Assembly: GCA_025504975.1 (NCBI GenBank)
Contig: JANUWI010000014.1
Location: 1,054,001-1,118,000 of the forward strand
Length of the DNA stretch: 64,000 nt
From: Plenodomus lindquistii
Taxonomy: Eukaryota > Ascomycota > Dothideomycetes > Pleosporales > Leptosphaeriaceae
Direction: 5' to 3'
The notes beneath the pieces are model-generated. The model saw only the letters and a program-made list of their open reading frames with translations, was not told the origin of the DNA and did no database searches. Every line of letters starts with the position of its first letter. Position 1 is the stretch's first letter. The translations under genes were made by a program, and so were the position numbers. Positions 47,463 through 58,700 of the stretch are shown in pieces.

Positions 47463-47983
47463 GCTAGACAGCCAAATCTGTCACGTGTAAATTCAAGTCA
47501 CTTCCGCAGGGTGAGTCTGTGCGCTCGTTGTCATCACTATTGGGTCAGCGACATAGGCAAGGCCTTTAAGTGTGAACAATTCACCCTCCCCCCTACAAGG
47601 TTAATACCTAAACACAGTCAGATTCTTGAACGATTGGCACCGAAAGGCGTGCTGGGTGCCTATGGGGAAGGTCGATGTCCTCACCAACAGACTTCTCCCC
47701 ATGTCTGATCTAAGCGTTCAACTGTATGACTGCATACAGGTTCAATATCCAGCCGAATTCGGGTACAGTACCGCACAGGCAGATCTATTCTGGTTAGTTC
47801 TGGGGCGTATTTGCTGTTGACGACATCAAAAAAGTTTACAAATGGTCATAGGCAGAACTAGTCATTGGCCAGAGTCCACTAAGCAGGGGCTATCTAGAAT
47901 CCATAATGGTCAGCTGACTCAGCCCAGGCCGGACCCCAGACAAAGTCTGCGAGCACAAGTTCGCGTACAGTATGGCGTTGCAT
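47463..47983. other. Intergenic upstream of the bZIP gene
   Basis: No firm gene. CACGTG at about 47482 and GGTCAGCTGACTCAGCC near 47908 (an overlapping GTCAGC/TGACTCA arrangement) are possible regulatory sites. A frame ending in EFGYSTAQADLFWLVLG (about 47755-47816) might be a displaced scrap of the MFS fossil; this is weak. Confidence 0.4.
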
Positions 47984-48382
47984 CTATGACGGCTTTAGCA
48001 CCGGTAATGAGATACCCGTTGCGTGGGGAGTCAGCTCTAACAATCCTTCTTGCTGGAGATATGGCAATGGTACCGTGTACTCGTTCGAGTCGTCTCCGCA
48101 CACACAGCCCAACAAGTCCTTGCATGGCTCGCTTGTACACGCGCTAAATCGACAGGGGCATGACATATTGGTGCCCTTCCCACTTCTTACTCTACATCCC
48201 AGTCTGTCTTGCACAATTACACTATGATCGCGCCATTTTTGCCCCGCAACCGTTCGTTGGACCGTGAAAGCGTGCCGCTCCTCCCGTCCGCCGCCATGCA
48301 GGCAGCAGGCTTCAACCGCACATTCCACGCCTGACACGAAGAACCCGAAGACAAACAAGAAAAGGTCTAAAGGTCTTGGCAT
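47984..48382 (-). CDS. Possible small secreted Cys-rich protein
   Basis: A 132-codon frame from the ATG at 48382. The first 20 residues form a good signal peptide (MPRPLDLFLFVFGFFVSGVE). The remainder has ten Cys including CC, CPC and CVC (SCPCRFSACTSEPCKDLLGC), a density typical of disulfide-stabilised secreted proteins. No homologue is recognised. Against it, it lies in decayed sequence only 10 bp from the MFS fossil, and no intron or other support exists. It could be an effector-like gene or a chance frame. Confidence 0.4.
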   Translation of the reverse strand: MPRPLDLFLFVFGFFVSGVECAVEACCLHGGGREERHAFTVQRTVAGQKWRDHSVIVQDRLGCRVRSGKGTNMSCPCRFSACTSEPCKDLLGCVCGDDSNEYTVPLPYLQQEGLLELTPHATGISLPVLKPS

Positions 48383-48391
48383 CTCTTTGCT

Positions 48392-49340
48392 ATGGTAACA
48401 ATCCTCAATCTGGGCGGGTTCGTCGCAGAACCTCAAAAGACACGCGTTTACGAACCGAATCTTTGCGTGCGCTACTACGGGGTAAACGATGCTAGTAAAC
48501 TGTGGCCTGATGGCTCCGTTGACGAGAGGCTAGGTAAGGAGAACAGTCTAAGGCAGAACGTGACCATAATCTTTGGTTGACAAGACTTTTTCGATGCTTA
48601 CCCCGAAATACTGCTGGCTGTGCCGTTTGGAACGCTCGCAGATATGCGGGGGCGGAAGTGGATACTTTTTACGACTCTGACAATGGATATAGCTTGGCAT
48701 GATCTGGATTTTGTTCATCTGTATGTTTCGTCCCGGGCGTAAGATTGGTTCCAGTAAGACTAACGAGTTACCCGGGCTATTTCAGAACGCTTCCTCTTCA
48801 ATGAGCATGGTTTAACCCCGCTTTTTACGTCACTGGGAGCGACCCCCAGGCTGTCATGGCTGTCAGGGTGACGATAGTTTCGGGCGTCGAACCTCCGGAG
48901 AACCGAGCTTCCTGTTTTGTCTACCTTACATTAAGTATACTTGTCGCTGAAATCATAGAGCTCCATTTTCGCTGTATACCTGATGCAGTACGCAAACTAG
49001 TTGCCCCTCTTATTCGTTCCCACCATCCAGTAGGTTGGCATATGCATGGCACTCTCCCTCTCAAAAACGCTGCATCTCTGCGATCATCGCGAAACGAGCC
49101 ACTAGGATCAATCTCCGACTGTAAAGTCGCAACTGAGGATGCATGGATTTGGCTTTAGGGCTCAAATTCAACTTATCAAGGAAGTCATTTCTTCTATAGG
49201 AAGTGACACAACCCTAGCCATGGTCGTTCCAACTTTCTTGGGAGACCGATTGGGGAGGCTTTGTCTCTGCTCATGCGTTATGTGTCCAAATGATACGGTT
49301 GGAGAATATGACGTGTCTTTTCCCTGTTCTCATTAGGAGC
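48392..49340 (+). pseudogene. Decayed MFS transporter
   Basis: Several blocks of a fungal drug:H+ antiporter-type MFS protein appear in order. The first is an N-terminal segment (AEPQKTRVYEPNLCVRYYG) and, after an in-frame TGA at 48578-48580, PEILLAVPFGTLADMRGRKW, the motif-A loop. A possible intron follows (GTAAGA...CTAAC...TTTCAG, about 48740-48786). After a frame change come FYVTGSDPQAVMAVRVTIVS and ENRASCFVYLTLSILVAEII. Later, more eroded pieces extend to about 49340. Stops and frame changes rule out a full transporter. It may be the former exporter of this cluster, replaced by the ABC-C pump (inference). Confidence 0.72.
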
Positions 49341-49607
49341 ATTCATACACTGATACATCCGGTTCATACTCCTTTTTCGTGCAGCCACCAACATCGTCGC
49401 TCTTGTTGTCTCTATCACTGAATCATGTATTGTGCTTCTCGACTACCTACGTCTCCCGCCGCACCGCGTGCATTTTATACCGAGGCCCTTCTTGCATGAA
49501 TAGTACGCGAATAGCACAGAAAGTACCAATATACTGCTTATGCGCATCTGTGGGATATCAGCTGGGGTATTCAACAACCGGCGTATCGCCCGAGGCAAGA
49601 CGGCCAA

Positions 49608-51734
49608 TCACTCGTCCAAACACTTCTCAGCGGCTTTTACAACTCGATGGTACATTTCCAAAACATGTCTCCTGCTTGTCCTCGAACGTAACAAGAGGTA
49701 TCCAATCCATCCGATGCCCCCACTTGGCGACACAATGGTTCCAGGCTGCGCATACATCTCAGCTCTGGAAACATATGGAAGTATCTCTGGTAGTATGCTA
49801 TACAGTTTTTCAAAAAGGTTCTCCGGTACCAGAACCTTCTCACGATGGATGGGAATCATCGAATGTGCTGTCCAGCACTGGGCACCACCACCGCCGCCTG
49901 GACTATCAGGGGTGAAACAGAAAGGGTTGCATAACATTTCAAAACGCTCGCGATCGCCAATAGATCGGAGAAGTTGCAATGAGCCCAAGTCAATCCCGTA
50001 AGTGTACCGTGTTGCCCACGTCCCACCCGCGCCAGGCGGGCGGACATTGACTTCAATGAGGAAAACCTCCGGTTTTTCCACACCGACATCAGTTTCGATG
50101 GCAGTGAGATCCAATATGCCGTCATCGTGGATATTCTGATACCGCATAGAAGAATTTTGCATGCGGGCTTCCACATGAAATACGCCGGATCGGAAACCCA
50201 GTCGGAGAAGATCGTGATGCAGAGATGAGCGGATCATCTCAATCTCCTTGGGCGGAAGTCCGCTGTTTGAGATCGATACAGTCTCAGCAAAATTGTCAGA
50301 AGAAGTGGCTCCGGTAGCATCGCCCTTGCATGGAAAGTTGTCATTCACCTCAAGGAAGAGGACCTGACCGTCCCAGAGCACAAAGTTGGCGTCCAGCTCC
50401 GGACCGTCGACATACGTTTCGATTAAGACACCATCCCCCGCCAAATTGTCTTCTTCCAGCTCAAGCACAGCTCGACGCATCCTTTCATCGTCGTTCACTT
50501 TCTTGACACCTCTGGAATATACCCCACGACACGGTTTGACAATCAGTGGGTATTTTATAGTCGCGAGTCTTTCAGCTAAGGCAGAGCTGTTCAGTTGTTC
50601 CATGCTGTCCAGATGTATGGTTTGGATGCTGCTTTTGTTGAGCAACTTGCGCATTTCATGCTTATTATGAGCCTGGCACATCGCCTGGGCTGATTCAGTC
50701 GGTAACCCCAGCATCTCTGCCGCTTCAGCAGTGATAACAGTGTAATCATCGGTAAACGTGACGATTCCATCAACGTGTCTGCCTTCAAGGGCCCTCGCCA
50801 GCATGCCTGGTAAGTTCTTCAAGTTTGACATGTCGATAGCAATGAATTCATCACGGAGATGAGCGTACTCTTCGCCTTCGAGCCAATGTCCTGGCTCGTC
50901 AAGGACAATTATCGATATGCCCAGGGCTTTGGCGGCCATAAAGAATCCCTGAGACCAATATATGCCTCGCTTTGGCTCATACATAGGACGGCCGGCTACG
51001 ACAGCCACGCTGCGAGCAGCTGGCTTGGAAGTAAGGATCCAATTGAAAGATAATCGCATCTCCAGATCGTTCTGCAATAGACGTAGATTTTCGTGATTGG
51101 ATAACGAAGCCTTCTTTGCCAGTATTGCGCCAGGGGAAGAAAGCAATAAATTGGGAAGAGTACTTTCTTCGTGGGCTGAGCAGGCTGGTAGGTGTTGGTC
51201 CCAAGTTGCGAACGGAACAACTCTGTCGACAAATTCGGAATGCCGGAATCTTATGTCAAGTATGTCACTGTTGCCGATGTATCCATCATGCGGGACCAGT
51301 ATTACCTTGACGGCTACTTCTGTTTTGTTGTCTAGACCTTGGATGCAGCGAAGGAGGGTTTCAAGAGCAGTACCAGTCGCGTCGTAGATCTGGATCCCTG
51401 AGTCTGAGCCATGATCGTGAGTTGATGTCTGGATCACGCTCAGCAGCAAGTCCACAGCATGGAAGTATTGTGACACTGGGGAACTGGAAAAGCCCCAATT
51501 GCAGGAGACCTGGGTATGTACTTTTTATAACGCAGAGAATTAGCGCACAATGCAACTTGCTAGGATCACATTGTGCTCACCTTGATCTTCAGGTAATTTA
51601 ATTTGAAAAGTCTCGGAGACGGGAAGTCCTGTTTTTTTAGGATTCAGGTTCATTTTAGGTTGTTTAACAGGTAGGCGCGAGCGGTATCTGAGGAAGATTG
51701 AAGAGGTCTTGTAAGGCTCTAGGCATAGTCTCAT
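49608..51734 (-). CDS. ATP-grasp ligase (carnosine-synthase-like)
   Basis: ATP-dependent carboxylate-amine ligase activating a carboxylate as acyl-phosphate. Two exons (51581-51734 and 49608-51475, 105-nt intron with GTGAGC donor and CCCAG acceptor) give 673 residues. MNLNPKKTG at residue 28 is an alternative start. The ATP-grasp core begins with YPLIVKPCRGVYSRGVKKV (residues about 360-380, nucleotide-binding Lys and small loop), followed by IETYVDGPELDANFV and FLEVNDNFP. The metal site is FLIEVNVRPPGAGGT (Glu and Asn, residue about 525). The N-terminal 200 residues form a pre-ATP-grasp region with VAVVAGRPMYEPKRG. It is divergent with the SDR at 52182. In the cluster it could form an amide on the amino or carboxyl group of the product, but the substrates are unknown. 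It has no counterpart I know in the fumonisin or sphingofungin clusters. Confidence 0.88.
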
Positions 51735-52181
51735 GATGGACTGATCTCAAGTAGGACGCTCTTTCTCTTAGAATGATACATAATCCTTTGCTATCGTTGC
51801 AGGACCACCATCGACTTGATTTGGACTAGAGTTATCGCGACTTCGTCAAGTGTGTTTCTACTGGTCTGACGGTCTGACGGTCTGACAGGCTGACAGTCAG
51901 ACAGTCAGACGGTCGGACTGCAATTTGTGTCCCGCTATCTGACACAGCGATTGGAAAGCCGCATGACAGCGCATCGGTAGGATGCGCTTGGCTGGCATTC
52001 TAGGCCCGTTTCTCGATCGAACCCCCTTGCATGATTGCATCGCGCGGACGAAGTATTCTGTATTCATTTTTGATATGTTCTATATTGATCGGACGGCGTG
52101 ATTGCAGACAAGTCCACGATCATTGACATTGCGTCTCTGTCCTGACATATTCTATGCTTGTCTACGTGGGTCGGCTAAGCT
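51735..52181. promoter_or_regulatory. Divergent promoter of the ATP-grasp and SDR genes
   Basis: A 447-bp region between opposed starts. It carries an 8-bp tandem array (51863-51918) with one GGCTGAC, the reverse complement of the GTCAGCC core found in the PKS-oxoamine synthase promoter. Confidence 0.6.
51863..51918. repeat. 8-bp tandem repeat, seven units, partly inverted
   Basis: Seven consecutive octamers: GGTCTGAC three times, then AGGCTGAC, AGTCAGAC twice and GGTCGGAC. GTCTGAC and GTCAGAC are reverse complements, so the array is a tandem repeat whose two halves can also pair with each other. Confidence 0.95.
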
Positions 52182-53453
52182 ATGGTTTCCCTTTTCCCAC
52201 GTCGCCTACGCGACAAAATGTGGCCAGAACCTCTACCATCTCAGTTAGCTTTCAAAGGGCAGACAATTCTTGTTACGGGAGCGACCGCAGGACTAGGTCT
52301 AGCTGCGGCTGTTCATTTTGCAACATTCGGGGCGATAGTGATTCTTACATCGCGAAGTTTGTCCCAGGGCAACGTCGCCAAGGAACATGTTGAAAAGCGA
52401 GCTGGCATCGTCGGTCAAGGAAAGGTACACATCATGGAGTTGGATATGAGTAGATATTCTTCGTGTGTATCATTTGTCGAACAATTGAAACAGAGCAAGG
52501 TCGGTCAGAATGGTCTCGATGTTGCCGTCTTGAATGCCGGTCTCATCAACATCGACTATTTTCTGAGTCCTCAGGGCTGGTGGGTCTCATTTGTCGTCTT
52601 CAACATTCTGGGTCTTGCTCATATGTCAATCTAGGGAGCAAACGATACAAGTGCACACCCTTAGCACTACTCTCATCGGACTGCTTTTGCTGGACTGGAT
52701 GAAGCAAAAGCGCGGCGATGGAACCAGGACACCGCATTTGGTGTTTGTGACATCACGGAAACATCTACTTCCCGATATCACAAATTGGGTGGACTTTTCA
52801 ACTGAAGCAGGCGGCATCTTGAGACACTTCAGCAAAGAGGAAAATTGGCCCTCTGGGGAGGTCGATCCAAATTACTCCGAAAGCAAATTGATGCTGACAT
52901 ATGCTGTGGAACAAATCTGTAAGAGGGCCCTAGGGCCAGGCGGAAAGTAAGATACCTTCCACGCTCAGCACAACTACGCTAACCTAGTGCTCCTAATGAG
53001 CAGAGTTGAGGTCATCGTGAACACCGTCTGTCCTGGTCTTGTTAATACCGACCTGGGACGTTCCGTCACTAAGATGTCTTGGATGATGCAGTTGTTCGTG
53101 CCCTTATACTTCAGTTTGCTAGGAAAGTCAGCAGACTACGGCGCAAGGACGTACCTCCTAGCTGCACTGACCACGGAAGCTGAACATGTACGGTAATAAC
53201 CTATCCGGTGACATACCTTTGACTGACGAAAGTTTGTGAAAACAAATAGGGCAAGTACATCCAGTCAATTTATTCGGATGCTGAATACGCCAAACTTTCA
53301 ATTGCAAACCTGTCAAGCGAGACTGCAGTCGAAGTTAAAGAGATGGTTTGGAATGATATCATGACTGAGTTACGAGAGAATGTTCCAGATTTTAATGACC
53401 TTTCGAAAGATTCGGTGAAGACTTGCTCTCTTGCTGCACCGTTGGTCGTGTGA
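52182..53453 (+). CDS. Short-chain dehydrogenase/reductase of the metabolite cluster
   Basis: NAD(P)H-dependent oxidoreductase, 365 residues from four exons (52182-52579, 52635-52946, 53004-53187, 53250-53453; introns 55, 57 and 62 nt). Cofactor motif TGATAGLG near residue 34, VLNAG, HLVFVTSR with the Ser, and catalytic YSESK. The C-terminal part has VNTVCPGLVNTDLGR and a hydrophobic WMMQLFVPLYFSLLG that could associate with membrane. It resembles retinol-dehydrogenase/Tic32-like fungal SDRs more than the ketosphinganine reductase type. A possible role is reduction of the 3-keto group made by the oxoamine synthase, or another oxidation-state change (inference). A second Met at 52218 is a possible start. 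Confidence 0.88.
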
Positions 53454-54031
53454 GGAAAGTTTTGTATGTCAAACAAACACGTTAAAGTTTCTTCGCTGAA
53501 CTAAAGTCTTTTGTCATAGTACTACAAGCTATCTTCGCGTGAAATATCCCTGGAAGTTCAAGTGAGCAGACGCGGATGAGAAAGGGACGAGCACCAGATC
53601 CATCGGTCAACAAGCAAGTCGACATTAATATCAACCTTCTTTTGCCGGTTCGCCACTCTGGCAGAATTTTCCTGTACATTCTTTGACATCATTCCCTAGC
53701 TTAGAAGTAGGGGTAGCTCATTCTCATCTATAGTCACTGGGCCATCGAATGCAGGCTCACAAAGTTGATTGCTCCGCATTTAAGGATTGTGTAATGCTGA
53801 ACTGTAGATCAGATCGAACGCGCCTCGCTCATGGCTTGCGGATGATGCTGGCATTGCTGGGTTCGATGCATGAGCCTTATGAATTCAAACGATGGATAAA
53901 CATTTGCTGCTGGAGGCCGATGATTGTGCAGTCTTCGCTTGTTACACTTGCAACAGTTGTAAGCCATCTCATGCATACTGGAACAGTGGAAGGGGTGATA
54001 GGTAGATGAGGCTTTCCCTGCGACTAAAATA
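53454..54031. other. Convergent intergenic region
   Basis: Between the SDR and the 2OG oxygenase 3' ends. No gene seen; short frames only. Confidence 0.5.
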
Positions 54032-55172
54032 CTATGTAATGACCAAAGTATGGCTGGAGTCCTCCTTTGAAGAACCACTGACTTCCCTCATTCCCGTTAC
54101 AATCTGCACGCCGTCCTCCACAGTGTCAGGTGTGCGGAAGGCATCGAACTTCAAGTCATGCCACTCCTTTGCGGACCACACCTTTCCAATACCAGTTGTC
54201 CATTTGAGATCATCGTTCGCACGCATCAAGTATGCGATGCTATAGCGGTCCTCCTCCTGCTTTTCCCGAAGAGGTATCACGCGATGCAACACCGAGGCAA
54301 GCTGGCCCCCAGAAGGAAAATGCAGACTGTCACCTACATTGATCACTGCGTGCTTAGGAAGAGGCTTCACGAATTCCCATGTGTGGGATTCAGGAGAGAG
54401 AATCTGGAGACCCCACTGACGGGCGAGTAGAAAGGTCAGGGATCCGATGTCGGTATGTTTGTTGTGACCTACGCGATTGGGCGCGCATTTGTCATGTTTG
54501 GGATACTTCAAAAAGGCCAATGTGGAAAGTGTTGGCTTCGTGTCTCCATGAGATGCCTCAAAACGAGCACCGCCTTTGAGTCCCATTTCATCGGATAGCC
54601 TTCTCAGTATCATCATCGTCGTTCCATGCGCCTTGTCCAAGAAGTTAAAGACCACCTCTGAGCGATCACGACCCAAAGCAGAGAGCTCGATTTCCTTATT
54701 GAGAAATTCTCGTCGCGAGATCTGGACAAATCGCAGTCAGACTGTATGTTCGTAATACAGGTATGGAAACCAGGTGCTGTACCTTGAGCGATTCGTAGCC
54801 ATCGCGGGTTGCCGGATTTGGGCCCACCTCGTTCCCGATTGGCTCGTAGCTGTTGGTCTCAATGATAGGCCAGCCAGAATGAATGTTGTTCTCGATAGCT
54901 TACCCTGTATTGTCACTTCCACAGGCATCTTGCATCTTGATATCGAGCGGCAGCTCGAAGTATTGCTTTGCGACAGCTAGCATCTGCTCCCAATAATCGC
55001 ACAGGGTGGAGTCGCTACTCAGATCGAGATAAAAGAATCCATAGTTGCGACAGGCGTTGAATAATTTCTTACTCTCCGCACTGTCTCCGGCGCGAAGGAG
55101 ATCCAATTGAAGGGTTGGTAATGTGCTTGAAAGCACGGTTTGGGCATTGGTCGCGATATTGGCTGTCATCAT
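54032..55172 (-). CDS. 2-oxoglutarate/Fe(II)-dependent oxygenase
   Basis: Non-haem iron oxygenase of the isopenicillin-N-synthase-like type, 341 residues. Three exons (54904-55172, 54783-54849, 54032-54721; introns 54 and 61 nt); the 67-nt middle exon carries GYEPIGNEVGPNPATRDGYE, a typical conserved block. The N-terminal DIOX_N region has ACRNYGFFYLDL. The iron ligands are His and Asp of GHNKHTDIGSLTFL and His of SVLHRVIPL; the 2-oxoglutarate Arg is in RYSIAYLMR (RxS). The facial triad is intact, so the enzyme is probably active. In the fumonisin pathway a 2OG enzyme (Fum3) hydroxylates the backbone at C-5, and an analogous hydroxylation is plausible here. Divergent with the A-T-C protein. 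Confidence 0.9.
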
Positions 55173-55735
55173 GTTCGAAGGTCGATGTTAGTGATAACAC
55201 GTTCAAGAAAAGGATATTTAACGAATAAACAATAAACCGTATGCTTCAACTGCTGAGCACATACAATCCCCTGCTTCTCGGCAGTATCATGATGACACTG
55301 GCAGAGTAAGTGTCCGGCTTATCTGTCACAGATTTACTGCGGTCGATTCCGCTACCACAAAACCGACTAATGCGCAAGACTGAGATGTCATGATCAGTCG
55401 GACTTGAGTGACATGGACTGTGGATGTGAAATTAGCCTTGTTGTGTCATATGTCAGCCAGTAGTACAAGTGCTCCACTTTCTTCCCCACAGCTTGCTGAC
55501 TCTGCATCTGCATTGTCAGCCAGCAAGACACGGAAGCAAAAAATACCTCAGATTCCCTACAAGGATTGAGTGCCAAGCCAAAAAGAAGTATACCCAGCAA
55601 TGGATTTCCAGTTTTGCTGCAATTTCAAATTCAAATTCGCTTTACAAGCTGTGCACTCTGGCATGAAAAATTGACGCTAACGTTATTCCTTCCCGCCTCC
55701 TCCGTCCTTTGAACCACTTACTGGGAACACAGAAG
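55173..55735. promoter_or_regulatory. Divergent promoter of the 2OG oxygenase and A-T-C genes
   Basis: A 563-bp region between opposed starts. It contains GTCAGCC at 55452-55458 and 55515-55521, and CTTGCTGAC at 55492-55500, which pairs loosely with GTCAGCCAGCAAG as an inverted repeat. Confidence 0.6.
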
Positions 55736-58700
55736 ATGGGCGAACACTGTGGTTCCTCACCCCTCGATGCAACCGTCGTGGATCTTTTTGATGGTTGGGC
55801 CGCAAGAAGACCTGATTTGATCGCGGCGGAATGGCAAGGGGCAACTCTCACATATTCCGACTTGCGCAATGCTTCGCTTCATGTCAGTCGGACTTTGCTG
55901 GCGGCCGGTGTTTCGCGTGGCGCTAAAGTGCCGTTATTAACAAGCATGTCACTTGAAATGCTACCCGCCATAATCGGTATCTTAAGAGTGGGCGCGTGTT
56001 ACGCGCCTATGGATGTGGCAGCTTGGAGTCGCTCAAGAATTGAAGCTTCCCTCTCCAGTCTCTCTTCACCGGTGGCTCTTATCACGACACCATGCCCTGG
56101 AATTAAGCTACCGACCATCACGATCAGTTTCAGGGAGGAATGGTTGCATTCTCCAGTTGAGAATATCGATGAATTGTATGTCCAACTGGACACGCGTCGT
56201 AACGGACTACGGAAGAATGATCTCATCTGGATATTCTTCACGTCAGGAACTACTGGCAAGCCAAAGGGGGTCATGGTGTATCACAGCGCCGCATATGCAT
56301 ACGCACTGGTAAAGCTTATGGATACTGATGACGGTATTCAAAACACCGCACAGGAGGGATTTCGTAGCCTATTGGTCTTCTCCGTCGGATTCGACGGATG
56401 TGCCTCGGTCGTCTGGAGTACTTTGACGCAGGGCAATACCCTGGTGATGGCTTCGCCAACGAATTTCCCCGAAGTAGCAACCACATGCGACGCTCTGATG
56501 TTGACTTCGTCCATGTTGGCAATATTGGACCCTCTAGGACCATATGACCGTGTGCGTTATATTTTTTTGGGGGCAGAAGATCCGAATATGGAAGTCGTAC
56601 GCCAATGGATTCGCCGCAACAGAAAGGTTTTTACCACGTATGGTCCGACAGAAACAACCTGTTTCATTACCCTAGGTGAGCTCAAGTGTGACGAGGAGGT
56701 CACCTTGGGTAATATTCTTCCTGGCATCAAAGTTGTGCTTGTTGATGAGGATATGCAAGAGTGCAATCATGGCGAACTTTTGATCGCAGGCACAGGTCTG
56801 GCTGCCGGATATATCAACAATCCGCAGCTGACGGCGAAGAAATTCATCCACTGGAATGGCGAACGTTTCTACCGAACCGGCGATTTTGTACGCAGAACTG
56901 AGAAAGGAAAACTCAAATGGGCGGGTAGAGCAGACTCCCTTGTCAAGAACCGAGGCTTCCTTATAAACCTCGAGACTGAGGTTGAACCAGCGCTTCTGAG
57001 CTTTCCTGCTGTTCAATCCGCCGTGGCTCTGAAATGGCGAGACAGAGTTATCGGCTATGTTCAACCAGGTACTATCAATGTCGAAGAACTCCGCAACTTC
57101 ATGAAACGTCATTTTGATCCGTTCATTGTCCCAGACGAGATCTGGGCACCGGCCAAATTTCCTCTCACCTTCAACGGCAAAATAGACCGTCATGCCCTTG
57201 TAGCACAACGGGAGGAACTATCGATGCAATTTGACGAACACGTCTCTGCTGGATGTTTGAAGATCCATGATGCGCTTCGATTGGCCTTTTCCAAATGCTT
57301 ACATATTGCTTTCAAAGACGTAGACAAAACCTCATCATTTGTCCAACTGGGTGGAAACTCAATTACGGCCATCCGACTTTCGAATTTCCTAAGGAAACAC
57401 GGATACTTGGTTTCAGCTATAGAGGTTCTAAGGCTAGACACAGTAAGAGTATTGGAAGAGCACATTGAGAACCGGTCCAGCTCCAATGTGTCAACGCGTT
57501 CCGGCAACGAGGTGGATCATGGTTCGGAGGAAGCGCCAGCAACACCCACGCAAAGAGTGCTTCTCGCACGCTCGTTGCTCAACCCAACAGAGTGCGCGCT
57601 TGTCGGCATCAGCAAGTATGTTGGTGATCCGGTTGCCATGCCAACTGCCGATGAGCTTCACGCTGCTTTCGTCAAAGCCCTTTCAGCACACAGTATCTTT
57701 CAGACGCGCTTCAACCTGACCGACTTCAATCTTTCTAGCCTGGGGCGCCTGAACCTTGATTGGCATGAAGAGAGCGTTGAAGAAGCGGACTTTGAAAACG
57801 CGTGCACGATGGCAGAAAATAAGGCCTGGCTGGACCTGAACAAGGTTACGCGTTTGGAGAACGAGATTCCATATTTCCACATCACCTGCATCACTGTCCC
57901 GGACCGCAAAGCACTGGCTTTCATAACTCGCGCTCACCACGTCTTGGTAGATGTTGTTTCACAATCTATCATTTCACAAGACGTGGACCGAGCACTTGCA
58001 GGGAAGGAAATTCTCCCGGGGCCGCGAATGCTGGACTTTGCAAAATTCATGCACAAACTTGAGCAGGAAAATTTGGCCAGAGCTATCACCACGTTCCAGG
58101 ACATGGTGGAGCCAATACCTGCCGTAGCAATACTGCAGCCTCCGAGCCCGCAGGAATCATCCTTGGAGCGGGCCTTTGATCTAATTCGAATCCAAGCTCC
58201 CACTTCTATCCACAAATCCGCGCTCGATGCCTCAGCGCGTGATTACGGTATCACCACAAGCACGATGGTATATGCTGCGTGGGCTCTCTTTCTCAGCCGC
58301 CTTACTACATCGGAGCGTGTCGGTTTTCGAATAAGCTTGTCGGGACGCACAGTGCCGTGGCCATCAGCGCAGTCAATTGTCGGCGCCGTGATAGACAGTA
58401 CCCCATTTAGTGTTGCTGTTCCCACAGACATGACTGTGCACGCATGGTTGGCCAATGTACAAAAGACCACTCTTAACGTTCTCGAGTTCGAAGGCCTTGC
58501 CTTTGCGTTGCCACCCTCCTTGAGATCGGATCGGCGCACCAGTACCACGAACGTGCTATGCTTCCTTGACATGGACGAGGCCTCAACCCCTAACTGGACT
58601 TATGAAGAAAAGCAGAAACACAATTACCTAATAGATTGGTATGTTCTTCAGAAGGATGACCGTGTGATGACTGTATTCGAGATACAGTCTAAAGAAGTTG

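Noticed and set aside
47755..47816. Segment EFGYSTAQADLFWLVLG as a piece of the MFS transporter
   Set aside because: Similarity is slight and it lies upstream of the transporter N-terminus, which would require a rearrangement.
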